Of a stretch of DNA of 64,000 nt, positions 18,752 through 27,104 are shown piece by piece; position 1 is the stretch's first letter, and every line of letters starts with the position of its first letter. This DNA comes from Sansalvadorimonas sp965243775 (GTDB taxonomy: Bacteria > Pseudomonadota > Gammaproteobacteria > Pseudomonadales > Endozoicomonadaceae). A program made the position numbers and the translations under genes. Where the stretch lies: NCBI GenBank assembly GCA_965243775.1, contig CBDEWF010000019.1, positions 1 through 64,000 on the forward strand. The letters are read 5' to 3'. Under the pieces are notes generated by a model. The model was not told the origin of the DNA, did no database searches, and worked only from the letters and a program-made list of their open reading frames with translations.

Positions 18752-21028
18752 TTAACGTTTCTTTTTCATCGTACCCAGCTGGCTTGACGGCCTCCTCTTT
18801 CCACCACTTTTTTTATATCCAGCGTTATGCCCAGTTTTACTTCCAGACCGGCTACCTGCCCCCGGCTTTGAGGAACGATTATCCCACTGGCCTCCCCGGG
18901 CCTTCTGGAAGCTCTTGCCGGAATTGCGTGCTGCTGGCCTGCCGTTACGGCCCGCATGATGGCTCCGTTGCTCCTGTACCGGTACCAGCTGGTCAACCCT
19001 GCTGCCGATCAGATCGGAACGCCCCATAGCCTTCAGGGTTTCACGCAGCAACTCATGATTTTTGTCATCATGATGGCGTAAAAACGCTTTATGCAGGCGA
19101 CGCTGCTCCAGGTTTCGGGGGATATAAAGCCTGCCACTCTTGTAACTGACTTTTTTCAGCGGATTCCGTCCAGAGTGATACATCGCCGTCGCCAGAGACA
19201 TTGGAGATGGATAGAAAGTCTGCACCTGATCAACCCGAAAGCCGTTCTTCTTCAACCACAGACCCAGATTCATCATATCTTCATCAGTGCTACCCGGATG
19301 AGCTGCGATAAAATAAGGGATCAGATACTGCTTCTTGCCCGCTTCCCGGGAAAACTTCTCAAACATTTTCTTGAAGTTATCGTAGGTTCCAATTCCCGGT
19401 TTCATCATCAGGTCAAGGGTGCCCTTCTCGGTATGCTCGGGGGCGATCTTCAGATAACCGCCCACATGATAAGTCACCAGCTCCTTCACATATTCCGGGT
19501 CTTCCACGGCCAGGTCATAACGGAGGCCGGAGGCAATGGCAATCTTTTTAATACCTGGAACCTTACGGGCCCGACGATATAACTCGGTAGTCTGCTGATG
19601 AGAAGTTTCCAGGTTCTTGCAGATACCCGGGAACACACAGGAGAGTCGACGGCAGCTGGCCTGTATTTCCGGGTATTTGCAGTTCAGAAAATACATGTTG
19701 GCCGTCGGACCGCCCAGGTCAGAAATCTGTCCGGTAAACCCAGGCACCCTCTCCCGAATATCGGCCAGCTCATTCAGCACCGACTCCTGGGAGCGGCTCT
19801 GGATAATCCGTCCCTCATGCTCAGTGATGGAACAGAACGAACAACCACCAAAACATCCCCGCATAATATTGACCGAGGTTTTGATCATCTCGAAGGCGGG
19901 AATATTAGCTTTGCCATAACTGGGATGTGGCCGACGCTGATAGGGCAGAGCAAAAACACCGTCTATTTCCGGTGTTTTCAAAGGAACTGGGGGAGGATTG
20001 ACCCAGACTTCACGATTGCCATGCTTTTGCACTAATACCCGGGCATTATGGGGATTGGACTCCTGATGCAGCACCCGGGACGCATGGGCATAAAGGGCCG
20101 GATCCCTGCTGACTTTTTCAAATGATGGTAACCGGATACAGGTCTTGCCGGCATCCAGCTCGACCTTCCTGTGTAGAGGCAGAGGAATAATTCGTACTGG
20201 CTGCTCCTGTTCTTCTGCCTGCTCTTCGGCCTGACCTGAACACTCACTCTGCTCCTGGCACTCATAAGGACTGCCGCCATAGGCTTCCTGCAGGGAACTG
20301 ATATCACGGGGCCAGTCAATCCGCGACGAATCAATCTCAGTCCAGCCCTGTGGAGTTGATGGTTTCAGTACCACCGTACCGCGTATATCATCAATGGTAT
20401 CAACCCGTTCACCGGATGCCATACGGAACGCAAGCTCAGCCATAGCCCGTTCGGCATTACCATAAATCAGCAGATCAGCACCGGAATCCACCAGAACTGA
20501 GCGACGCACCTCGTTGGACCAGTAATCGTACTGGGCTATGCGGCGCAGGCTGGCTTCGATACCACCAATAAATACCGGTACATCTTTATAGGCCTGGCGA
20601 CACCTCTGGCTATAAACAGTCACCGCCCGGTCAGGGCGTTTGCCCGGTGCACCATCAGGCGTATAGGCATCGTCACTTCGAACCTTCAGATCAGCCGTAT
20701 AGCGGTTGATCATGGAATCCATATTCCCCGCAGCAACCCCGAAGAACAGATTAGGTCGTCCCAGCTTCTGGAAATCCTCCGGCCCAGTCCAGTCCGGCTG
20801 GGCAATAATACCCACCCGGTAACCCTGAGCTTCCAAGAATCGCCCCACCACCGCCATACCGAAACTGGGATGATCAACATAGGCATCACCCGTGACGATG
20901 ATAATGTCGCAGGAGTCCCAGCCCAGTTCATCCATCTCTTCCCTGGACATAGGCAGGAATGGTGCTGTGCCATAACATTCAGCCCAGTATCTCGGGTAAG
21001 AAAACAGATCAGGTGCAGTGATGGGCAT
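18752..21028 (-). CDS. ygiQ: YgiQ-family radical SAM protein
   Basis: A 758-residue radical S-adenosylmethionine protein of the YgiQ/UPF0313 family; its substrate is not established. The N-terminal half carries the cobalamin-binding-like region of the family (DIIIVTGDAYVDHPSFGMAV). The [4Fe-4S] cysteines are in the C-x3-C-x2-C motif of MRGCFGGCSFCSITEHEGRI. The end is a long low-complexity basic tail rich in G, S, R and K (GKSFQKARGGQWDNRSSKPG), typical of this family and possibly RNA-binding. The stretch SGQAEEQAEEQEQPVRI near residue 265 is a glutamate/glutamine insertion. A possible weak hairpin (CCCAG/CTGGG) lies downstream near 18,683. Confidence 0.92.
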   Translation of the reverse strand: MPITAPDLFSYPRYWAECYGTAPFLPMSREEMDELGWDSCDIIIVTGDAYVDHPSFGMAVVGRFLEAQGYRVGIIAQPDWTGPEDFQKLGRPNLFFGVAAGNMDSMINRYTADLKVRSDDAYTPDGAPGKRPDRAVTVYSQRCRQAYKDVPVFIGGIEASLRRIAQYDYWSNEVRRSVLVDSGADLLIYGNAERAMAELAFRMASGERVDTIDDIRGTVVLKPSTPQGWTEIDSSRIDWPRDISSLQEAYGGSPYECQEQSECSGQAEEQAEEQEQPVRIIPLPLHRKVELDAGKTCIRLPSFEKVSRDPALYAHASRVLHQESNPHNARVLVQKHGNREVWVNPPPVPLKTPEIDGVFALPYQRRPHPSYGKANIPAFEMIKTSVNIMRGCFGGCSFCSITEHEGRIIQSRSQESVLNELADIRERVPGFTGQISDLGGPTANMYFLNCKYPEIQASCRRLSCVFPGICKNLETSHQQTTELYRRARKVPGIKKIAIASGLRYDLAVEDPEYVKELVTYHVGGYLKIAPEHTEKGTLDLMMKPGIGTYDNFKKMFEKFSREAGKKQYLIPYFIAAHPGSTDEDMMNLGLWLKKNGFRVDQVQTFYPSPMSLATAMYHSGRNPLKKVSYKSGRLYIPRNLEQRRLHKAFLRHHDDKNHELLRETLKAMGRSDLIGSRVDQLVPVQEQRSHHAGRNGRPAARNSGKSFQKARGGQWDNRSSKPGAGSRSGSKTGHNAGYKKSGGKRRPSSQLGTMKKKR

Positions 21029-21311
21029 AGTTTCAGGGCCAGATTAAAAAGCGCGCATTGTCACAGAAAACGACTGCCAGCGATAGCACCATTAACTCTA
21101 TTCGCTTTGGGGAAAACCCGGAGATTTCGCAGCCTATGCGCCCGCAATGCAATGCCTTTCAATAAAACAACTTACCCACTTTACAGCCTGTCATCAGGAA
21201 TATTTCGCGATACAGGGCGAAAAGCAGGTGTCTGCTACGCTGACCACCCTGTTATTGTTCGCACAGAATGAGGAGGTAATCTCTGAGAAGATTTTATATG
21301 GAATTTGCACA

Positions 21312-23801
21312 ATGGCAGCACCACTCTCACTCTCTCCATCTCAATCCAGTTGGTCCAGGGGCTCTCAATCCCCAGATTTATCGCAGGTGGGGCTTGATAA
21401 ACCAGTTAACCGGAGGCGTCCCAGAACCGAATCCCAGCAACGCTTTGTCCAGCTTTCCGATGATGAAAGCGATACAGAGCAGGCACAGGCACCAATTGTA
21501 ACGACCAAGGGTAAAAGCCCTCAAACTACTACGATGCACAAAGAGATATCTTCGAGAAGAGGTAAAACTGTTACACAAGGCCAAAGGACATTATGGGTTG
21601 GTGATAGCAAGGCAGAGACAACAAGTGAGGCATCAGGCTCAGAAGGCCAAACCTTCTCACTTCTGCCAAGGTCACAAACATTTGCAGAAGGCATCAACTG
21701 GCATCAGCTGTCTCTTCCCTGCAGGGGAACTCCACGGCAAAAGCTTCCTGTAGCTCTGGCTGCCAAAGAGCGGCTTATGTATCTGAAGCAACATCATCTC
21801 TACTCTCAGGATGTTGACAGTGATACAAATTCCGACATAGCCCGGGTTGGCACAGCCTTGCATGACCACTTCTCTGATTGTGCAGCCTCTGGCGTTTCTA
21901 CCCACAGCGAATATCTGACAATACTGTGCGAATTGCATAATGAAAGTGCAACAGGCAGTAGCAAAATAACCGGGATCGAGTTTAACAGCACCGCCATTGA
22001 ACCAGACTCTCTATCACTGGATCAGCTCAAAAGATTAATTCCCCTTTACTCAAGCATGACAGCTGGAAACCAGGGAAAGATAAGAACAGCACAGGAAAGA
22101 GTGGCCAAAAAACTGATATTAAAGGCCTGTACACTACTCACCAGACACCCTGAAGATTTAGGCACCGCACATGATGTCTTACTGATAATCCAGAAAGACC
22201 TGCTGCCACTGTTGGTCATACCTGTCAGTCCAGATACTCAAGGTTTACTGGAAAAACCGATCCTGAGTGTCATAGATACATGTATAGCTGGAACATGGAA
22301 AAACAAGACGCCGCTATTTCAGCAGCTTCAGGATCTGCTATCCCTGGCTTTAAACAATAGATGGATTAAATACGAAAAGAGCACTGCCCTAAGCCAGAAG
22401 TTGAACCTTATATTGAACCAGCCTATAGCTTTTGGCCGTATTACGAAACGGAAAGTTCACTGTCCTTCTTTTTCAAATCCTGACCATTGGGTTGCGAATC
22501 AGGAGATCAAGTTGACATATAGCAAGATGAGGTGGAACTCAATACAGGAGGCCTTCCACGGCATAGATAGAGTAGTCATGAGCGGATATTATCCGTCTGC
22601 CCTGGCAAACGGCTGTGAGCTATGGCAGAGATCACTGCCCTTCATGACTCCACAGGAAAGAATGGTATTACAATCTCGACTTAATGGCATAACCCGCATG
22701 CTTCTGGCCGAGATGTATAGCTCGATCAAACAAGAGCCTATTCCGGTTGTAGCTTTGCACCAACAACTGGAATGGCTGCTATACATCCTCGGTGAGGATG
22801 CCTGGAGTTCCGCATTATCCTCCCAAGTCAAGGGAGCCCTGAATTATCTGGCTCAGACCGTTATTAAATTAAAGCTGCCTGAAACAAAGCAAGAACCAGA
22901 TATCCATCAACTTATTGAGCTGCTGGAAAATACAGAATCAACTTGTTATCTGGCAGGGTTCCCCCTGGAAGAACATTTACAAAAACAGATTGAAACCATG
23001 CTGGCAGCAGGCCAGTTAACACCAATTCAAAAAAAATCACTGAATCATCTTTTAGGCATTGATGTTATAGACAACTACTTGACACAACATTATTTTGATG
23101 CTGTAAAAGCGATGCTTCAAGGTAATTTTTCAAGCGTGTCAGCCAAGGTAATAAAGCTAAAGGCTCTGGATAAGATGTGCCAGACGGCTTCACCCGTTGA
23201 TCTTCTCAAAGAGGCTGAAACCATTGCAGGCCCCACCCCTCGTGCGAGAAAGCTTGACGATACTATCAATCGATTGCGTCAAAGGCTTGTTGATCTTACC
23301 TGTGAAAACGCCAGTCAGATGCTGAAAGCGGGTGATACAGATGGAGCTGAAACCTGCCTGAAAAAAGTGGTGTCACTACCCAGACTGAGTAAATATAACC
23401 AAGAACAGCTGGAGTCTATCCAGGCCAGAACTTACCTGTTACAGGTAGACCTCCAACATAGCCTTAGTAGCATAGTCCCACTGCTGCCTGACCTGCAGCC
23501 TTTGATCCACCTGTTGGCCCCTGACCTTAATGCTCTTCAGATGTCGAGCCAGGATTACTTCTCAGACGTTGTTCACAGGCTGGCATCCAGTTCAGCTAGT
23601 GCCATTCCAGATAAAGATGCAGAAAAATATTGTCCGGCCCTTGAGCGATTATACAACAGAAGCTGGGGATGTGTCTTTGGGGACCTTACCCTTCCATCCA
23701 AAATTGCCAAGCTCCTGAGAAAATACCAAAGCAAGGCAGAAGCCTACAAACAAAGGCAAGCTATATCCGACCAACGCTCAGTAACCAGAAAGTTAGTATG
23801 A
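21312..23801 (+). CDS. Large protein of unknown family, disordered basic N terminus and helical repeats
   Basis: I do not recognise this 829-residue protein. The first 75 residues are rich in S, Q, P and R with a basic patch NRRRPR and an acidic patch SDDESDTEQ, and look disordered. From about residue 200 the sequence is strongly helical, with repeated short helical pairs (for example ASQMLKAGDTDGAETCLKKV and HYFDAVKAMLQGNFSSVSAK) in the style of TPR or similar solenoids. There is no signal peptide or membrane segment. The ATG at 21312 is chosen because it begins the SQ-rich domain; the frame is open back to 21147, and the strong GGAGGT at 21271-21276 is too far upstream, so the start is uncertain. 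It is plus-strand between two minus-strand core genes and precedes another unknown gene. A secreted effector is possible but inferred from style only. Confidence 0.75.
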   Translation: MAAPLSLSPSQSSWSRGSQSPDLSQVGLDKPVNRRRPRTESQQRFVQLSDDESDTEQAQAPIVTTKGKSPQTTTMHKEISSRRGKTVTQGQRTLWVGDSKAETTSEASGSEGQTFSLLPRSQTFAEGINWHQLSLPCRGTPRQKLPVALAAKERLMYLKQHHLYSQDVDSDTNSDIARVGTALHDHFSDCAASGVSTHSEYLTILCELHNESATGSSKITGIEFNSTAIEPDSLSLDQLKRLIPLYSSMTAGNQGKIRTAQERVAKKLILKACTLLTRHPEDLGTAHDVLLIIQKDLLPLLVIPVSPDTQGLLEKPILSVIDTCIAGTWKNKTPLFQQLQDLLSLALNNRWIKYEKSTALSQKLNLILNQPIAFGRITKRKVHCPSFSNPDHWVANQEIKLTYSKMRWNSIQEAFHGIDRVVMSGYYPSALANGCELWQRSLPFMTPQERMVLQSRLNGITRMLLAEMYSSIKQEPIPVVALHQQLEWLLYILGEDAWSSALSSQVKGALNYLAQTVIKLKLPETKQEPDIHQLIELLENTESTCYLAGFPLEEHLQKQIETMLAAGQLTPIQKKSLNHLLGIDVIDNYLTQHYFDAVKAMLQGNFSSVSAKVIKLKALDKMCQTASPVDLLKEAETIAGPTPRARKLDDTINRLRQRLVDLTCENASQMLKAGDTDGAETCLKKVVSLPRLSKYNQEQLESIQARTYLLQVDLQHSLSSIVPLLPDLQPLIHLLAPDLNALQMSSQDYFSDVVHRLASSSASAIPDKDAEKYCPALERLYNRSWGCVFGDLTLPSKIAKLLRKYQSKAEAYKQRQAISDQRSVTRKLV

Positions 23802-23881
23802 CCATCATTTCTGAGTGAACCTCTTTCCCATAAATCAATCAAACCAAAGGAGCAAACATTTACGAATTTGAATAGTCGGTT

Positions 23882-23910
23882 AATGGGAATGGGAATGGGA
23901 ATGGGAATGG
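23882..23910. repeat. AATGGG hexanucleotide tandem repeat in a promoter region
   Basis: Four full AATGGG units and a partial fifth run in tandem. The tract lies 70 bases upstream of the next start codon, in the 178-base gap between the two unknown genes. A change of copy number would alter promoter spacing without affecting a reading frame. Confidence 0.9.
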
Positions 23911-23979
23911 AAAATTACTTACGTCTCCAATCACTTCTTTTCTCATAACAGAGTTTGGAAATAAAAAGGAGATTAAGCT

Positions 23980-25791
23980 ATGGATAGAACACAGGTAACA
24001 TTATCTAGTCAACAAGCAGCAGCTATAGCTGATATGCTGCGAGAGGATGAAGACCATTGCGTTCTTTGTCATTATGCTAAAAGGCCAACGTGGAAAGTAG
24101 AAGGCGCTGCCTACGTTCGTTTGAGCTGTCCATGCAACCTATTTGTTCACGAAAGCTGCCAGTATACCCATATAGGGAAGGCTTTGCTTGATGCAGGCGC
24201 AAACATACCTATTTCCGGAGCTGAAACTAGATTTGGCAAATTTATCAATCTGGTGTTACGTGATGTTCAAAGTTACCCCGGCAAAGAGATACCAACTGTA
24301 AGAAAGTATGGAATAATATGCCCAAATTGCTCTACGCCTTTAGGAACCGAGACTCAGAGCTTTATTGAAAAAAAAATGTCTGCTCCCCCTGGTTCTGATG
24401 TTTTACAAAAATTTCTGGATCAGGGGGTTAGATCGGCCATTTTATGTCACGAGCCCTTAGTTGCAAATTTTTGGATAGATGAAGGAGGAAAACTAGATAA
24501 GAATGACCCGGGAACAAAAAAAGATCTTACTGCAATGGCAAAACAATTGATGTATCAAAAACGAGAACAAGATTTGCTCTATTCCGTGGCATATCTGGGT
24601 GCAGAGGTAACAGGCGATATGCAGCGGGATCTAAATGACGCTTTGGCAGGTTGCATCAAGACAGGTAAATACGAAGAAGCAGAAAACTGGATACTATCAG
24701 GAACAGTGGCCAACCAGAAAGTTATAGAGACGCTGCAAACTGCGCAGAGTAAAGCCAAGGATGCTTACGTCCAACAAAAATTGGACAAATTAAGTCAGAT
24801 GATAAAAGAGAGTCGCGACCGCAAAGGCACTTATGAAAAATGTATTTTAATGGGGGATTACCAGTCCGCAGGCGCTTGCATACCAACATTGAAAAGAGAG
24901 GATCTTTCAGAGCAAGCCAGTAAAACGCTTGACACTCAATTTAATAACGCATTGCAACAAGGACAGTTAGAAGCAGCAAAAGCATGGTATAAACTGGGAG
25001 CCAGGTCACCACAAGCTGATAAAATGGATGAATTTGTAGCAGCAAAAAACTGGGGGGCTATCAAGACCACTAAAGAGTGTGGCCTGGAAATCCCATATCA
25101 AATACAAGAGAGGCTTTCAGTCGAGCTGGTGGGTGCGATAAATATAAATGATTCCGCCACTGCCAAGTTACTGTTTGATATAGGTGCAAGAATACCCAAA
25201 GAACAGATAACAGAGCTGCAATCCTTACTTGTCAATGCTGCTTTAGACGAAAATTATGACAAGGTTTTAGAATTAAAAAACCTGGGTGTAGCCATAGACG
25301 AGACTACCCAAAGTGTTTTGGATCAAGCGTTAAAAGATATCCAATCTATACCTGGAGTGGAGACAATTGCTCAAAAGCTGAAAGACTTAGGCGCAAAAGC
25401 ACCACCGCCTGAGCAGATCCAATTGGCAGAGGCTGCAGCGATTACAGTGCAAGGACTTAGAGAACTTAGAGAGGATTGGCTGCAAAAGTTCGATAAACCT
25501 AAGGCACCACAAGCAAAGCCACAAGCAAAGCCGTCTCTAAAGACAGTTGAGAAGAAAGACTGTGCAGCAGATGTTAAGCAGGAGCAAATGATAGAAGAAT
25601 TAACAACGGCTGTACGGCGCCGAAAAAAGGAAGATGTGCGGGTACTAAAAGATCAGGGAGTACAAATAAATAATGCGACCCTGAAAAAGTTGATGGATAT
25701 AGTCCGGCAATGGACAACTTCAAGAGAGCAAAGTGACTGGCAGGCAGAGCTGGATTGGAGAGCACTGCTCGAACCTTTGCTCAAACCTTAA
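23980..25791 (+). CDS. RING-CH-like zinc domain plus ankyrin-like helical repeats, unknown protein
   Basis: A 603-residue protein not recognised as a known family. Its N terminus has the spacing of a RING-CH (C4HC3) domain: C27-x2-C30, C50-x-C52-x4-H57-x2-C60 and C114-x2-C117. The central part reads LSCPCNLFVHESC, very close to the eukaryotic RING-CH pattern of E3 ubiquitin ligases; the last loop is longer than usual. Residues about 180-480 hold at least seven ankyrin-like helical units, such as QGQLEAAKAWYKLGARSP, NDSATAKLLFDIGARIP and ENYDKVLELKNLGVAID. A proline/lysine linker (KPKAPQAKPQAKPSLK) and one more such unit follow. There is no signal peptide. The start ATG follows AAAAGGAG. The gene is visibly A/T-richer than its core neighbours, suggesting transfer. 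Ubiquitin-ligase activity is an inference from the cysteine pattern only. Confidence 0.75.
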   Translation: MDRTQVTLSSQQAAAIADMLREDEDHCVLCHYAKRPTWKVEGAAYVRLSCPCNLFVHESCQYTHIGKALLDAGANIPISGAETRFGKFINLVLRDVQSYPGKEIPTVRKYGIICPNCSTPLGTETQSFIEKKMSAPPGSDVLQKFLDQGVRSAILCHEPLVANFWIDEGGKLDKNDPGTKKDLTAMAKQLMYQKREQDLLYSVAYLGAEVTGDMQRDLNDALAGCIKTGKYEEAENWILSGTVANQKVIETLQTAQSKAKDAYVQQKLDKLSQMIKESRDRKGTYEKCILMGDYQSAGACIPTLKREDLSEQASKTLDTQFNNALQQGQLEAAKAWYKLGARSPQADKMDEFVAAKNWGAIKTTKECGLEIPYQIQERLSVELVGAININDSATAKLLFDIGARIPKEQITELQSLLVNAALDENYDKVLELKNLGVAIDETTQSVLDQALKDIQSIPGVETIAQKLKDLGAKAPPPEQIQLAEAAAITVQGLRELREDWLQKFDKPKAPQAKPQAKPSLKTVEKKDCAADVKQEQMIEELTTAVRRRKKEDVRVLKDQGVQINNATLKKLMDIVRQWTTSREQSDWQAELDWRALLEPLLKP

Positions 25792-25805
25792 GAGAGGCCT
25801 ACCTT

Positions 25806-25842
25806 AACACACATCTGACCCACTACCGCTTGAGGCAGTGGG
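25806..25842. mobile_element. Stranded IS1-type terminal repeat, folded into a hairpin
   Basis: The 22 bases ending at 25827 (ACACACATCTGACCCACTACC preceded by A) are identical to the terminal inverted repeat of the IS1-family element at 47055-47907. No transposase lies beside them. The end of the repeat also forms a stem: CCCACT (25819-25824) with AGTGGG (25837-25842), plus inner CC/GG. It may act as a transcription stop for the unknown gene just upstream and converging metZ. It looks like the footprint of a lost or deleted copy. Confidence 0.7.
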
Positions 25843-25890
25843 TTAGCTGGTGCCGATTGCGACAGCGGCTCCGATGAAAACTACAAAAGT

Positions 25891-27084
25891 TTAAAGTTGT
25901 GACAAGCCTTGATCCAGATCAGCCTTCAAATCGTCTGGATTTTCCAGCCCCACAGCAACCCGGGCCAAACCTTCGGTGATACCGGCTTTCTGCCTCTCTT
26001 CAACACTCAACCGGCAATGTGTAGTTGAAGCCGGATGGGTAATAGTCGTTCGGGTATCCCCCAGGTTGGCAGTCCGGGAAATCATCTGGACATTGTCTAT
26101 CACTTTCCAGGCAGCTTCCCGTCCGCCTTCCACTTCAAAGGCCAGCACACCGCCATGACCCTGTTGCTGCTTGCGCGCCAAAGCCGTGCCAGGATGGCTG
26201 GGAAGGCCGGAGTAATGGACATCAACAATCCTGGGGTGCTCCGCCAGCCACCAGGCCAGCTGCTGGGCGTTGCGGCAGTGCATATCCATGCGCAGCTTCA
26301 GGGTTTCCAGGCCTTTCAGCAGAACCCAGGCATTAAAGGGACTTAAACAGGCACCGGCAGCACGCTGCCAAAGCTGCATGGGCTCAATCATTTTTTTACT
26401 GCCAACAGCAATACCGCCCATACAGCGTCCCTGGCCATCAATAAACTTGGTAGCCGAGTGGACAACAACATCTGCTCCGAAAGACAGAGGCTGTTGCAGA
26501 GCCGGAGTCAACATACAGTTGTCAACAACCAGAAAAGCGTCCCCTTCATGGGCGATACCGGCAACAGCTTCAATATCCGCCACATCACTCAAGGGATTTG
26601 AGGGTGTTTCCAGAAACAACATCCTGGTTTCCGGTTTCATAGCTCCGCGCCAGGCTTCCAGATCAGTCAGCTCAACAAAGGTTGTTTTTACTCCAAACCG
26701 GGCCAGGGTTTTGGCAAAAATAGTTACTGTCGTACCAAACACATTACGGGAGCAGACCACATGGTCTCCGGCTTTCAGGTGAGCCATGGCTACACCCAGA
26801 ACAGCCGCCATACCGGACGATGTGGCACAGCCTTCTTCGGCCCCTTCAAGGGCCATCATCCGTTCTTCAAACATCCGCACACCAGGATTGGTGTAACGGG
26901 AGTAGACATTTCCCTCTTCTTCACCAGCAAATACTGCCGCCGCCTGGGCGGCAGAGTCATAGACAAAACTGGAGGTCAGATAGACCGCTTCACTGTGTTC
27001 ACGCTGGTCAGAACGAATCGTACCGGAGCGTACAGCAAGAGTTTCAAATGCCAGAGAATCCGAGTGTTCCGGCTGCTTCTTCAT
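25891..27084 (-). CDS. metZ: O-succinylhomoserine sulfhydrylase
   Basis: Pyridoxal-phosphate enzyme that makes homocysteine from O-succinylhomoserine and sulfide in methionine synthesis. It has 397 residues. Conserved blocks are YSRYTNPGVRMFEERMMALE, the cofactor-binding SSGMAAVLG and the Schiff-base lysine K213 in SATKFIDGQGR. The C-terminal block is TTITHPASTTH. The position just downstream of purF is the arrangement seen in Pseudomonas and relatives, which supports MetZ rather than MetB or MetC. The start ATG lies 20 bases after the purF stop, so the two are likely cotranscribed. Confidence 0.92.
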   Translation of the reverse strand: MKKQPEHSDSLAFETLAVRSGTIRSDQREHSEAVYLTSSFVYDSAAQAAAVFAGEEEGNVYSRYTNPGVRMFEERMMALEGAEEGCATSSGMAAVLGVAMAHLKAGDHVVCSRNVFGTTVTIFAKTLARFGVKTTFVELTDLEAWRGAMKPETRMLFLETPSNPLSDVADIEAVAGIAHEGDAFLVVDNCMLTPALQQPLSFGADVVVHSATKFIDGQGRCMGGIAVGSKKMIEPMQLWQRAAGACLSPFNAWVLLKGLETLKLRMDMHCRNAQQLAWWLAEHPRIVDVHYSGLPSHPGTALARKQQQGHGGVLAFEVEGGREAAWKVIDNVQMISRTANLGDTRTTITHPASTTHCRLSVEERQKAGITEGLARVAVGLENPDDLKADLDQGLSQL

Positions 27085-27104
27085 TTACAAAATCCTATCA
27101 TCTT

